DNA from: Siniperca chuatsi | Taxonomy: Eukaryota > Chordata > Actinopteri > Centrarchiformes > Sinipercidae | Reading direction: 5' to 3' | DNA length: 64,000 bases | Assembly: GCF_020085105.1 (NCBI RefSeq) | Contig: NC_058053.1 | Location: forward strand, 16,463,888 to 16,527,887 | Shown here: piece by piece, positions 34,001 through 43,668 of the stretch | Layout: each line of letters starts with the position of its first letter | How positions within the stretch are numbered: position 1 is the first letter of the stretch | The notes under the pieces: generated by a model | Databases searched by the model: none | What the model was told of the DNA's origin: nothing | The model's input: only the letters and a program-made list of their open reading frames with translations | Translations under genes and position numbers: made by a program

Positions 34001-34129
34001 AGTGTTGTGGAGTGGCCGAGGACAGCTGCTGCGGAGCCCTGGTTTTGGCAAAACCTGAGGAATGTGGTCAGAGTAGACAATCAGGTGATGTACAACAAGA
34101 CTTATTCAAAGTACTTCACCAGCAACTGA
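31043..34129 (+). CDS. tlr8: Toll-like receptor 8
   Basis: Endosomal single-stranded-RNA receptor, paralogue of tlr7. The main exon starts after TTTATCTACAG (31041-31042). The first in-frame ATG inside it is at 31058 (1023 residues); with the candidate one-codon exon the protein is 1029 residues (human 1041). Signal peptide MHLLLFCLCC, then mature N-terminus opening with FPCDV; LRR ectodomain; Cys insert NCPRCQNAPYPCVPC; Z-loop at about 32310-32450; LRRCT with CTCDSLDFI; transmembrane helix about 817-840; TIR from 867 (VYDVFVTYD) with ERDWPPG BB loop and a C-terminal FW. The Z-loop lacks the basic cluster of human TLR8. Pocket positions equivalent to the human Tyr, Phe, Asp and Thr contacts look conserved (LKFYP, GTNFI, KIDLA, GITHN). 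Poly(A) signal AATAAA at 34282-34287. Frame intact. Confidence 0.95.
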   Translation, partial: TITCWMHLLLFCLCCHYEIQPAACKPAWMSPQFPCDVTTANTSRVLFDCKGRHLHRVPYGITSNATELNLSENYIKNISVNSFSNLLNLTRLNLSWANKNKGLIIAANAFKNLTKLHELRLTGNCLNEIPGNLPLSVEILELNNNKILLLDNSSLAGLTNVTHLLLSRNCYFWNPCGKSVTIMDDSFAAMNKLQALDLSFNNLTQVPKGLPQSLCMLTLGSNKIQYISEDDLLGLQNLKILKIQGNCPRCQNAPYPCVPCQNISLGIHPNAFHSLTQLESLNLGGNSLNHLNPSWFARMSKLKELFLSFNFLMKAITEEATFLRSLPRLEKIDLSFNFALKFYPTTLNLSKEFSNLISLRTLHMEGLVFQNIGPGTLRPLYELKNLSALNLGTNFIIYSDSTIFSKFSHLKMIYLAENRLYPIPVKSPPHTNEGYNQGLDLSISPFIKPHPKDFAYEITHSLIKQECFDSGRVLILSSNNLFFISPKQFEGYGNIACLNLSGNGFSAALNGTEFSLLPNLTYLDLSFNKIDLAYDNAFNELKKLQVLDLSHNSHYFKAFGITHNLNFTKNLPALRVLNMSHNSISTLTTKLMYSKSLTELQFTNNYLGTLWKERDGSYKTLFTNLTNLAILDISQNTIAKIPDEVYEYLPRTLTVLRISHNALTDFKWDKLKCFNQLQILDLSFNSLANVTGINSNVTHTLTFLDLSHNNIFHLDNGFPNGAKSLTTLSLSYNKLAIINQSTFQTRPDNQIHTLFLQRNPFQCTCDSLDFILWIENSNVKIPRLTSEVTCNTPENQKGRALIYFDINQCVNDSQAFLIYILTNSFIIVFMFVATVAHLFYWDASYVLHYMKAKLKGYRSLNSPDGVYDVFVTYDTKDPHVSDWVMRNLRVKLEEEGEKHLPLCLEERDWPPGVPLVDNLTQSIRYSRKTLFVLTEGYVKTGVFKLAMYLAHQRLLDENMDVIVLLMLEPVLQHSHFLRLRRRLCGQSVVEWPRTAAAEPWFWQNLRNVVRVDNQVMYNKTYSKYFTSN

Positions 34130-34281
34130 AGCAGTGGTCAGGATAAAGGCCAACTGTCTGGGAATGATTTCTAACTTTACTATGTGGACAATAATATGAC
34201 TTTTGAAACTATTGTTCTGTATGAACACTGATGTGGTCCTTCACAACTTTTATCACTCTGCCTGGGGCTTAATAGAAGGCA

Positions 34282-34287
34282 AATAAA
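34282..34287 (+). terminator. tlr8: tlr8 poly(A) signal
   Basis: Consensus AATAAA 153 bases after the tlr8 stop codon, followed by T-rich and TG-containing sequence (TTATTTCATAATTGTTTGCTG). Confidence 0.6.
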
Positions 34288-34299
34288 GACATTATTTCA

Positions 34300-35069
34300 T
34301 AATTGTTTGCTGATACAGTTACAATGATACTGAATGTCTTGCAAATATTACAGTATTTGAATAAATCAGCCCAGTTTCAGTCAGTTATCTGGTCTCAATC
34401 TAAGCTAGAAAATATCTTTAAGGTCACAACTTCAACCAACAAAAGGGCAATTTATTGTAAAAACAAAATGCACTGCATTCCCCTGTACTGTGTTTATAAT
34501 AAAGTGTTTATTGCTAGTTTGTCTGGACGAAATTATTTGAGAATAAAAACAAAAAACGGTCGAGATTTGCACAACCAAAACTCTCAGCATTGATATAAAT
34601 TCTGTATCCACAGTGGCCGTTTTGTCTGATATACACTCCTACAGGTCCCCATCTCCACTTCTTCCCATTGCATTAATTACTTCCTGGTTATTACTGTGTT
34701 TGCCCGCACGGTGTCGTCCCTTATACAGTTTTAATAGGGCGCTGTTAAATTTAAACTAGTTAACTCATTGTCTCACTCATAAATCACTTTGTAGCCTACA
34801 TTTTTCATTCACTTTGTGACATGAACAAACACCTGGAGCCACCATGATGATAAAGACGCCTTCTACAAAGACGGGAGAAGACTGATTTCACTCACCTAAT
34901 CTGACGCAGGTGGTCGCAGCTGACTAAACGCACATTTCCCCCCTCAAATAAATGCACAGACTCGGCTAAATTTTAAATATGGTGAAGGTATATCCAGCGT
35001 TTGGTAATATCTAATAACTCTTAAAGCAAAAACACATTTGTAGAAAAGCAGGCTAAAGAGACAGTGGCG
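34300..35069. other. tlr8-tmsb4x intergenic region
   Basis: About 0.8 kb with no recognised gene, leading into the tmsb4x promoter. Confidence 0.6.
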
Positions 35070-35109
35070 TGACGTCACGGGAGTATTTGCATACTGCGCA
35101 GTATTTATT
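35070..35109 (+). promoter_or_regulatory. tmsb4x: tmsb4x core promoter: CRE and TATA-like box
   Basis: A perfect palindromic CRE TGACGTCA lies at 35070-35077. A TATA-like TATTTATT lies at 35102-35109, about 80 bases before the noncoding first exon ends (35190). Spacing places transcription start near 35130-35140. This fits a strongly and widely expressed gene, but start-site data are not available here. Confidence 0.5.
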
Positions 35110-35129
35110 GCGTGATCGCCGGCGTAGCC

Positions 35130-35190
35130 CTCACTCTGCTCCTGTGCCAGCGGAACGTGCATCCTGTTTTTTCCTCTGACAAAAACCCTG
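35130..35190 (+). other. tmsb4x: tmsb4x noncoding first exon (approximate start)
   Basis: The 3' edge is set by CCCTG|GTGAGT (35190/35191). The start is estimated from the TATA-like box. It matches the vertebrate beta-thymosin layout of one noncoding exon followed by two short coding exons. Confidence 0.5.
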
Positions 35191-35372
35191 GTGAGTGTGT
35201 GTCCCTATGTTTATTTCGAGGCTGCTTTTATTTTAGCTGCTGAGTGATTTAATCACGGTTTTTAAGATTCTTACGTTTCGCCTGGCAATGTCCTGCCTCA
35301 ACATCAAACCGTGTCAGCTGCGCAGGATGTGTTAAAAGCTGCTGGAATTAATCAGGAAATGCCTGTTACCCT

Positions 35373-35399
35373 AAAAAAAAAAAAAAAAAAAAAAAAAAA
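35373..35399. repeat. Poly(A) run of 27
   Basis: An uninterrupted run of 27 A in tmsb4x intron 1. It is probably length-variable. Confidence 0.9.
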
Positions 35400-35817
35400 G
35401 TTAGTGCTTGAAGGGTATAACGTACCACTGTTTTGTGGTCATGTCTATAAAACTAAACATGCTGTATCAAGTTAATTGGATACTCTACTTAGCTCAATAC
35501 GTTAAACTTATATTCAGTACATGTGCTCTGCTCTCCCTTTATTTGTGGGGTTTATTGTTCAGAAGGGGGTTTGCTATAGTTTAAGTCAGAATCCTCCTCT
35601 AAACCGCTTTAAAGGGCGGTGGTCCTTCAGCTCCACACGTTCACTGATACAAAGCGTTTCTCATGTCAGCCACTGAGACATGCGACGGATTTTAATTTTT
35701 TTGTGTGTTTTGCATAAATCAGATAGCCCTTCAAGCTCTATTAAATGTGTTAACTTCTAATTAGCTGCCCACATGCTCATGTGTGTTCTGATTGCGCGCC
35801 ATTGCAGGACAGTGTAA

Positions 35818-36076
<259 letters not shown>

Positions 36077-36460
36077 TGAAGCCTTGTCCTCCTGTGCACT
36101 GTACATTCCACAAGCCTTGGCTTTTTTTTTTCTCAACTTTTTCAACATGTATTTTAAGTTGAAGTACTTACTAACTGACAAAACAATGGCTGTACAACCC
36201 CCCACCACTCACTTGTCTAGATATATCTCTGTACAATAAGTGGCTTGACATCAACATGGGTTCCTGGTCATCTGTTGCTGTGGCTGCATCTCCAGTGTAG
36301 TTGAAGAGCAGGTGTATCATGAAACACCTGAGGGACCAACACTTCATGAGTTGTATCTGCTACTCTGGCCTCTTGTGAATGCTCACACAAATCTGGAATG
36401 CACAAGTTTTGTCACACATGCAAAATAAAAAATGTAAATTGACTTTAATGTGTCCTTGTG
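36077..36460 (+). terminator. tmsb4x: tmsb4x 3' UTR with poly(A) signal
   Basis: About 0.38 kb from the stop to AATAAA at 36424-36429, followed by TGTCCTTGTGGTTTT, a plausible GT-rich downstream element. Confidence 0.65.
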
Positions 36461-39369
36461 GTTTTACACTAAAATTTGATACTTTTCATCTATTTGTGCT
36501 CCACGCCTTTCTGTGGCATAAGAACCATTGTTGGGTAACAAACTGTCTTTTACGCTCAAGCTGCTCCGACAGTATGGGAGCATTTTGTAGGCGCTGCTTT
36601 TTTTTTTTTTTTTTTTTTGTGCCAGTGAAGTTACCAACTGACATAGCGCTGGCACTCGTCACTGCTGAACCTTGAACAGCTTAATTTTTTTTTTTTAAAA
36701 CAATGCTTCAAGTTTCAGATCGGAGTTAAAAATGACAATGTATTCCTAAATCGCATTCACATGGCTTCAGAATGCCAAATGTACAAGCTGTATTAAATTT
36801 AAGGAAACTCAGTATTTGTAGCTATTGTCATTCAATAGCTGTCTATCACACCACACAGACGTGATTAAAGCGTTTGCTCCCATCTGGGAATGACTAGAGC
36901 TGAGAACATGTAGATTCCTTAAATTATAGCTTATAAAACAAGTCACATCTTGACATGGACCTCAGGTGCTGGATTAGGGTTTAGCGGTATCAGAGGCATG
37001 ATCAATTGACTGATTTTAATCAGCAGCATTCAGAACATCTTTAAAAGCAGTGTAAATTAGTGCAGTGGGAACTACCTGTGTCTGCTGTCAACTGGGTGTC
37101 CCATAATGCCCTGTACTGTAATCAGAGGTGACATGTACACACTGAATAGCCTTTACCTGAACTAGGTGAGGCTGATTGTTGCAAGTTGCCCTGAGGTCAT
37201 GTGTGCTCCCATATACATAAAAGACAGGAGCAGCTTTAGCTGCTGGGTGAAACTGTAGATTTATTGAGTACACGAGTTCAGCCTCTGTTTTCTAAAGAGG
37301 TCTTTGTGACCTCACTGAATGTGTAAACCAGAGCATTGACAAGGCTGCATTATATGGAGGCTGTCACCAAAAAAAAAAAATATTTAACCATCTATTTAAA
37401 GAAGAAAAAAAGAGAACCTGTTCTACCTCATTCTGCTGCACAGGGACAGCAGCTGTATCTAATGGGGGAAGAGAGAGAGATGACGTAACCGCAATGTGTG
37501 TATAGACCGTAACAACAACAATAGGCTCTGCTGAGGGATTGGCAAGTTCACATTCATTCTCTTTCCCATGAGGCTGCATTTAATTTAAGTCATTTTTAGC
37601 ATGGGAAAAAGGACATGCTAGTTTATTTTTAGATTTGCCCTTTTAAGAAGCACCAAAAGGCCACAACATTTTTACTCTTAACACAAATCTGTAATGCCAC
37701 CCCCCCCCCCCCCCAAAAAAGTCCTCTAAAATCCTTATGTGCAGTCTGGCCACACAACAGCTCCTCAGTGTCCTATAACAATGTGTGCTTTTGGGAGAAC
37801 AGTAGCCAATACTACACTTCACAAGACACTGCTATCTCCTGTTACACACTCTCCACACTTTGTTAAAGTGATAAATGATATGTTTAGCCTCAGACTGATT
37901 TATCATGACAATGTTAATGCAGCTCAAGTTTTCAGCATCTTGCTCAAGGACACTTGAAGGGAAAGATCAAACCTGAACCCTTTTGGGTGCAGAGCAGAAA
38001 GTTAATATAAATATTTACTGCATTATACTGAGTGACCCTGTTTTTACTAATGCTGCTTATATGGCTCTGCCAAGTCAAGACCTGATAACTGTCCATGAAA
38101 AGGGATGCAAATGACACTGAAATGACACTAAGGACTGATTGTGGTGAACTTGGCATGAGGCACCAAGAGGCCATCTGCCACTGTTGTGACGGGCACCCTC
38201 TGGGCCGGCTGTGGCTCGGATTGACAGAAGCCCACTACGAAGAACACAGATGCCTCTGAGACTGCCTATGGCTACATACGTAATGTGCTTTGAGAATGAA
38301 GCCACATGAAGGAGGAATGAAGGAATGCTAAAAGGGGCTTAACAACCACATTGTACTGTTATTTTGGATGAGTGGCTTAGAAATAACTTGTGAATTGATC
38401 TGTGGTGCAACATGCGGGATGGTACAGCATAAACAAATGTGAGTTTGATATGTGGTAAGACAAATTTAAATGCTGCACTGGATACAAAACATAGTATGAG
38501 GAAGGTTTGATGGTAAACCATATGTCTGGAGCAAACTGATTTCTATTTCACCTCATGTTTATGACATTTATGAAAGACAGTCACTATGTTTTAGATTAGA
38601 TGGATTGTACTGGATGTGACTGATGTCATCTGTGCAGTCCGGGTTGAATTACAGTGGAGGGGGTTGTTGTTTTTGTGTGTGACGCAGTTGCGTTTGTTTC
38701 AATAATCATATACAGTTATAAACAATGAGTCAAAATGTGAGAAATGGTGGTAAGCATTGTGAGAAGAAGGGATGATCAAGTTCTTCTCACATTTAAAGAT
38801 GTTTTCACAAGTTTTGTTTCGGAAGAATCGACACAAGATTCTGCTTTGCTGAACAACCAATCAGTATCTAATTTTCAAATACGATAAAACTTAATAAACA
38901 CCCCCTTAATAATAGAAGCAAATTCATGTAACATCAAACTCTGACTTGCTACAGGGGCAAAAACATGACTTGCTCCTACAGGTTACTATTTTTACATGCA
39001 GGAGGAAGTGACATGATCTCACAGCTACTAGCAGCAGCGTGGCGAAACTCATATCTGTGTCTCTGCTCCTCATGTTCAGCCTAAAATCTGAATGCCGGGT
39101 CCATATTTCTTGCACTCTGTTTCCATGGTAGCAGACAAGAGATTTTTAGCTTTCCGCACATTTTCACATGATCAGAGAGACTGTATTGTTGTTCAGAGCT
39201 TTAAATCAAAACACATTTTCATGCACAATGAGTGCACGGGCAGTGTGTACACAGGTAGGTAGACAGGCTGACAGGCCAGCCAATAATTGTATGGGCTTAT
39301 TACCTGTGACAGCCACACATACCAGATTTTGTTCTTTTTTCCCCCAGAGCATTTGCTTTATTGATTGCT
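36461..39369. other. Intergenic region up to the Gypsy insertion
   Basis: No gene recognised. It includes homopolymer runs: T near 36599-36618, A near 37369-37380 and a C run near 37699-37714. Confidence 0.6.
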
Positions 39370-39374
39370 GTCAG

Positions 39375-39929
39375 TGTCACGGACAGAACAGACCGGAGAC
39401 ACAGGGAAGATACAGAGATAGTTTATTGTAACACGAGGAGTATGAATAGATAATGGAGAGAATGATACTGTCATTTTTCACTGGAGATCGAGGAGCTCTG
39501 GAGTAATGTGGCTGAACACAGGAGAGTAGGTTCACACGGGACAGGGAACCGGAGTGACACGCACGGGAGACGGGAGACACACGGGACCAGGAGCTGGAGT
39601 GGCACACTCGGGAGACTGAAGACACACAGGACCAGGAGCTGGAGCAACACACACGGAAGACTGGAGAAGACAGGAGCTGGGATCGAGGTACTGGATGCTA
39701 GGAGGAGTTTTGTCGTTCTGTAGGTAAGTCCGAGGCGTAGTGGATTCAGGAGACAAGAGTTCTATCCTTAGTCCTAACAAGACCGGACACTGACTGTGGT
39801 GAGGGGTAGTGATTTATAGGGGAGTAGAGTGAGTGATTAGGTGAAGGTGTGTGACTGGTGACAGGTGATGGGAATTAGTACTCGGGTGAGGGAGTGTGGA
39901 GTGAAGTGGAGCCTGGCGTGTCTGTGACA
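39375..39929 (-). repeat. Complete LTR (3' LTR in element orientation)
   Basis: 555 bp with terminal inverted hexamers TGTCAC and GTGACA. The adjacent internal sequence from 39930 is pyrimidine-rich on +, which is the polypurine tract on -. The LTR contains three imperfect tandem copies of a roughly 40-bp unit centred on CAGGAGCTGG (about 39560-39690). Confidence 0.9.
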
Positions 39930-40561
39930 GTACCCTCCCCCCCACGGTCCGCTCCTGAGGACCGGGGACCCCGACGTCGTGGCGGCCGTCCTCTTCCTCG
40001 GGGGGCAGGTCGATCTGGATGATCCGCGTGGAATTCAGTTAGAAGAGAGGGATCTAGGATGTCATGTCGGGGAACCCATGACCTGTCCTCAGGACCATAC
40101 CCCTCCCAGTCCACTAGGTATTCCAAGATGCCACCACGGTGTCGGGAGTCCAAGATCTCATGGACCTGATAGGCGGTTCCATCCTCCAGGATCAGAGGTA
40201 AGGGGGGATCTGTCGCATCACCAGGCTCTGTGGAGATAGGAACAGAAGGGTGAAATGGTTTGAGTAATGAAACATGGAAGGTAGGGTGTATCCTATACTG
40301 TGCGGGTAATTGGAGTTTGTATGTAACTGGATTTATCTGTTCTAATATGGTGAAGGGACCAATGAATCTGGGACTTAGCTTTCTGCAGGGCAGGTGCATC
40401 CTGATATCTCGAGTGGACAGCCAGACCTTTTGTCCAGGTTGGTGCTCAGGAGTGGTGGATCTCCTACGGTCGGCTGTCAACCTGCGCCTGCAGAGTGCTC
40501 TTCTAAGATGACGGTGAGCTGCGTCCCAGACCCTCTCACTCTCTCGGAACCAGTAGTCCAC
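39875..40561 (-). pseudogene. Gypsy pol fragment: integrase C-terminus and chromodomain
   Basis: A 228-codon open frame with a GPY/F-like module ([13 protein letters not shown]) and then a chromodomain containing [18 protein letters not shown]. The C-terminal tail is Arg/Pro-rich and runs into the LTR. Chromodomains steer integration toward particular chromatin in chromoviruses. It is out of frame with the upstream integrase core. Confidence 0.85.
39930..39946 (-). other. Polypurine tract of the Gypsy element
   Basis: On the - strand a G-rich purine run (GTGGGGGGGAGGG) stands next to the LTR edge, where plus-strand DNA priming occurs in LTR elements. Confidence 0.7.
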
Positions 40562-40654
40562 AGCGGGGACCTCAGAAGGCTCCCCGGACCATGGGAAGAG
40601 AGGGGGCTGGTAACCGAGTATGCACTGGAAGGGAGTGAGTCCAGTAGTGGGTTT

Positions 40655-41005
40655 TCATAGAGAATTTTGGGTGTACTCGGCCCAGCCCAGAAACTGGTTC
40701 CAAGAGTCCTGGTGGCCATGGCAGAAGGTATGTAAGAAGCGCCCAATCTCCTGGATCTTCCTCTCCGTCTGGCCGTTACTTTGAGGATGGTAGCCAGAGG
40801 AGAGGCTGATGGTCACACCTAGGAGTGAGAAGAAGGACCTCCATACACAGGAGATGAACTGTAGGCCTCTGTCAGAGGCAATGTCCTCCGGGATTCCATA
40901 ATACCTGAAGATGTGATTAAATAGGCATTCAGCGGTCTCCATGGCTGTGGGTAGTCCTTGTAGTGGGAACAGGCGGCAGGATTTGGAGAACCGGTCCACG
41001 ACCAC
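40655..41005 (-). pseudogene. Gypsy pol fragment: integrase catalytic core
   Basis: A 116-codon frame with IASDRGLQF (second catalytic Asp) and [10 protein letters not shown] (catalytic Glu region). The start of the core, including the expected first Asp, lies just upstream on the same strand beyond the open frame. The frame breaks on both sides. Confidence 0.82.
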
Positions 41006-41018
41006 GAAGATGCAGGTG

Positions 41019-42449
41019 TTATGATCTGATGGAGGGAGATCCGTGATGAAATCTACTCCTAGGTGTGACCAGGGTCTGTTGGATGCCGGAAGGATCTTGA
41101 CAACCTTGTACGTACCTCCTCATGTCCCTAGCCATACTTGGCCACCAGAAGCGTTCTCGTAGCAGCGAGAGGGTTTCATTGGCCCCAGGGTGACCAGTGC
41201 CCAGAGAGGTGTGAGAGGTGTGAATGAGTTGGTTGCGCTGAAGTCTAGAAACATACTGATGATTAGGGGGACAGCCCGGCGGAGTATTGGTGGAGGCATT
41301 GGAGGAGGGAACAGAATCTTCCGACCATTGAATAGGATTGATGAACACATGCTGGGGAAGAATGGTTTCTGGCCTCTCGGTGATGACTTCGGGATCATGT
41401 AGACGGGATAAGGCATCTGCTTTGGAGTTCTTGGAGCCGGGTCGATATGATATATTGAATTGGAAACGAGAGAAAAACAGTGCCCAACATGCCTGGCGAG
41501 GATTAAGACGTTTGGCTTTCTTGAGGTACTCGAGGTTCTTATGATGCCAATGCCTCCATTCTTCCAATGCCAACTTTACAGCCAGCAATTCTCGGTCGCC
41601 AATGTCGTAATTTCTCTCCGCGGGGCTAAGCTTCCGGGAAAAGAAAGCATATGGGTGGAGTTTGGCCGGGGTTCCCTGCATTTGTGAAAGCACCGCTCCT
41701 AGCCCAGAAGTAGAGGCGTCCACCTCTACAGTAAACGGTTTCTCAGGATCTGGGTGGGCCAGGAGCGGTGCACTGGTGAAGGTCCTTTTGAGGTGGTCAA
41801 AAGCTTCTTGTGCTGCTGGTGGCCAGGACATAGACTTGGGCTTGTTCTGTAGAAGGTTTGTCAGGAGATGGACTATGGTACTATAGTTTTGTATGAAACG
41901 ACGGTAGAAGTTCGCGAATCCCAGGAAACGTTGTAGTTCCTTAACCGTCGTAGGTGTGGGCCAACTCCGAATGGCCTCCACTTTCCCCTCGTCCATCTGG
42001 ATACCACTGCCACTGATGATATATCCAAGGAACTGCACTGAGGACTGGTGGAATTCACACTTCTTGGCCTTGAGGAAGAGGTGAGGGTCTCTCAGGTGTT
42101 CTAGGACCTCCGCAATGTGTTGGTGGTGGTCTGCCATATTCTGGGAGTATATCAGGATGTCATCGATATACACGATTACAAATTTGTGAAGAAAGTCACG
42201 GAGAACCTCGTGAATGAAATCCTGAAACACGGAGGGGGCGTTGGCTAGTCCATAAGGCATCACAAGGTACTCATAGTGACCGGTGGGTGTTACAAAGGCT
42301 GTCTTCCATTCATCCCCCTCTCGTATTCTCGTAAGGTTGTACGCGCTGCGGAGGTCCAACTTGGTGTAGACAGTGGCTCCACGTAGTTGTTCCAACGCAG
42401 CTGGGACGAGAGGAAGTGGATACCGGAACTTGAAAAAAAAACTTGACAA
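41019..42449 (-). pseudogene. Gypsy pol fragment: reverse transcriptase, RNase H, integrase zinc region
   Basis: A 476-codon frame. It holds the RT palm with KLDLRSAYN and the YIDD catalytic box (42159-42170), RNase H with [12 protein letters not shown], and the start of the integrase HHCC zinc-binding domain (HTSHTS..., one Cys retained). The frame is lost right after that Cys. Its N-terminus starts abruptly before [14 protein letters not shown]: the segment of RT that normally precedes this motif is missing. Confidence 0.85.
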
Positions 42450-42693
42450 AAAAGAAGCTGGAGGCAGCTGGAGAAGTGGATGGTCGAATGTAACCTTGAG
42501 CTAGGGCCTCCTCAATGTACTCCCCCATGGCTTTCTGTTCGGGAATGGATAGTGGGTAGATTCTTCCACGGGGCACTGGTTCACCCGGTATGAGATCTAT
42601 TGCACAGTCCCATGGCCGATGCGGGGGTAACTGGGAGGCTCTCTTAGGGCAGAAGACATCCTGGAAAGCAGCATAACAAGGCGGTATATCCAC
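42310..42693 (-). pseudogene. Gypsy pol fragment: RT N-terminal region, out of frame
   Basis: A frame with [20 protein letters not shown] and then [20 protein letters not shown], typical of the start of a Gypsy RT. It leaves the RT frame near 42430-42450, inside an A-rich stretch (+ strand), where part of the RT fingers is deleted. Confidence 0.8.
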
Positions 42694-42771
42694 AGATTGT
42701 TTCTTCTTAGGACTTTCTATGGATGTTGTGAAGACAGGGAGTTTCTGAGGGTCGGACGAGGATGGTCTTGG

Positions 42772-43395
42772 TCAATGAGGAAAACAGCCAGGAAAACAGG
42801 AATCACCCCATTTTAAAACTTCACCAGTAGACCAGGAGATGATGGGGTCATGTTGTTCTAACCAGGGTTGCCCTAAGATCACCTCCGTAGTGGAGCCCTC
42901 CAGAACCAGTAGGTGTTGTTGTTCCTCATGTAGGACACCAACCCGGAGGATCACAGGTCCAGCCACTCTTTGAACGCCGCTTCGGGTGATGGACCTCCCG
43001 GTCACGGCGTGAATCTGGTAACTAGTAGGTGTTAACGTGGTCTTGAGGTGGAGCTGGCGGCAGAGGGAGCCGGAGATGAAATTGCCGGCTGACCCTGAGT
43101 CAATAAGGGCTTGGACTGGAAGGGACAGGTTAGGAGTGACCCAGATTATTTCAGTTGCCAGGGGTTTACTGCAAGGAATACTGGGAAATATGGCACTCAC
43201 CATAGGACGTGGTGGTCGTACTGGGCAGGTTGCTTTAGCTCTGGAGTAATGTGGCTGAACACAGGAGAGTAGGTTCACACGGGACAGGGAACCGGAGCGA
43301 CACACACGGGAGACGGGAGACACACGGGACCAGGAGCTGGAGTGGCACAATCGGGAGACTGAAGACACACAGGACCAGGAGCTGGAGCAACACAC
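42772..43395 (-). pseudogene. Protease remnant fused to LTR-derived antisense sequence
   Basis: A 207-codon frame. The C-terminal two thirds is a retropepsin with the DSG active site (ALIDSGSAGNF; codons at 43093-43101) and a downstream ILGQPWL motif. The first 53 or so codons are translated from the truncated LTR and have no protein homology. The join is at about 43237 and follows the deletion of gag. Confidence 0.8.
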
Positions 43396-43663
43396 ACGGA
43401 AGACTGGAGAAGACAGGAGCTGGGATCGAGGTACTGGATGCTAGGAGGAGTTTTGTTGTTCTGTAGGTAAGTCCGAGGCGTAGTGGATTCAGGAGACAAG
43501 AGTTCTATCCTTAGTCCTAACGAGACCGGACACTGACTGTGGTGAGGGGTAGTGATTTATAGGGGAGTAATGAGTGATTAGGTGAAGGTGTGTGACAGGT
43601 GATGGGAATTAGTACTCGGGTGAGGGAGTGCGGAGTGAAGTGGAGCCTGGCGTGTCTGTGACA
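43237..43663 (-). repeat. Truncated LTR (5' LTR in element orientation)
   Basis: Aligns with 39494-39929 and ends in the same GTGACA. The 119 bp corresponding to 39375-39493, the end that should adjoin the primer-binding site, is absent, and sequence continues directly into the protease region at the AGCT junction (43237). Confidence 0.88.
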
Positions 43664-43668
43664 GTCAG

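Larger units (their letters stand above)
39375..43663 (-). mobile_element. Ty3/Gypsy chromovirus LTR retrotransposon, internally deleted
   Basis: A 4.29-kb element on the - strand flanked by the 5-bp duplication GTCAG (39370-39374 and 43664-43668). It keeps one complete LTR (39375-39929), a polypurine tract, integrase with C-terminal chromodomain, RNase H, most of reverse transcriptase and a protease remnant, and a truncated second LTR (43237-43663). The order protease-RT-RNase H-integrase-chromodomain defines the group. Gag, the primer-binding site and the inner end of the 5' LTR are missing. Several frame breaks interrupt pol, so it cannot move by itself. The two LTRs differ at 6 substitutions and 2 indels over about 427 aligned bases by hand, so insertion is recent. 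Confidence 0.92.

Noticed and set aside
36379-36675. 98-codon frame after tmsb4x
   Set aside because: It begins in the tmsb4x 3' UTR and encodes a Phe run from the T homopolymer; no homology.
39875-43395. Domesticated Gypsy gene
   Set aside because: Frames are broken in several places and gag is gone; no intact host-like gene with introns or a new promoter is visible.
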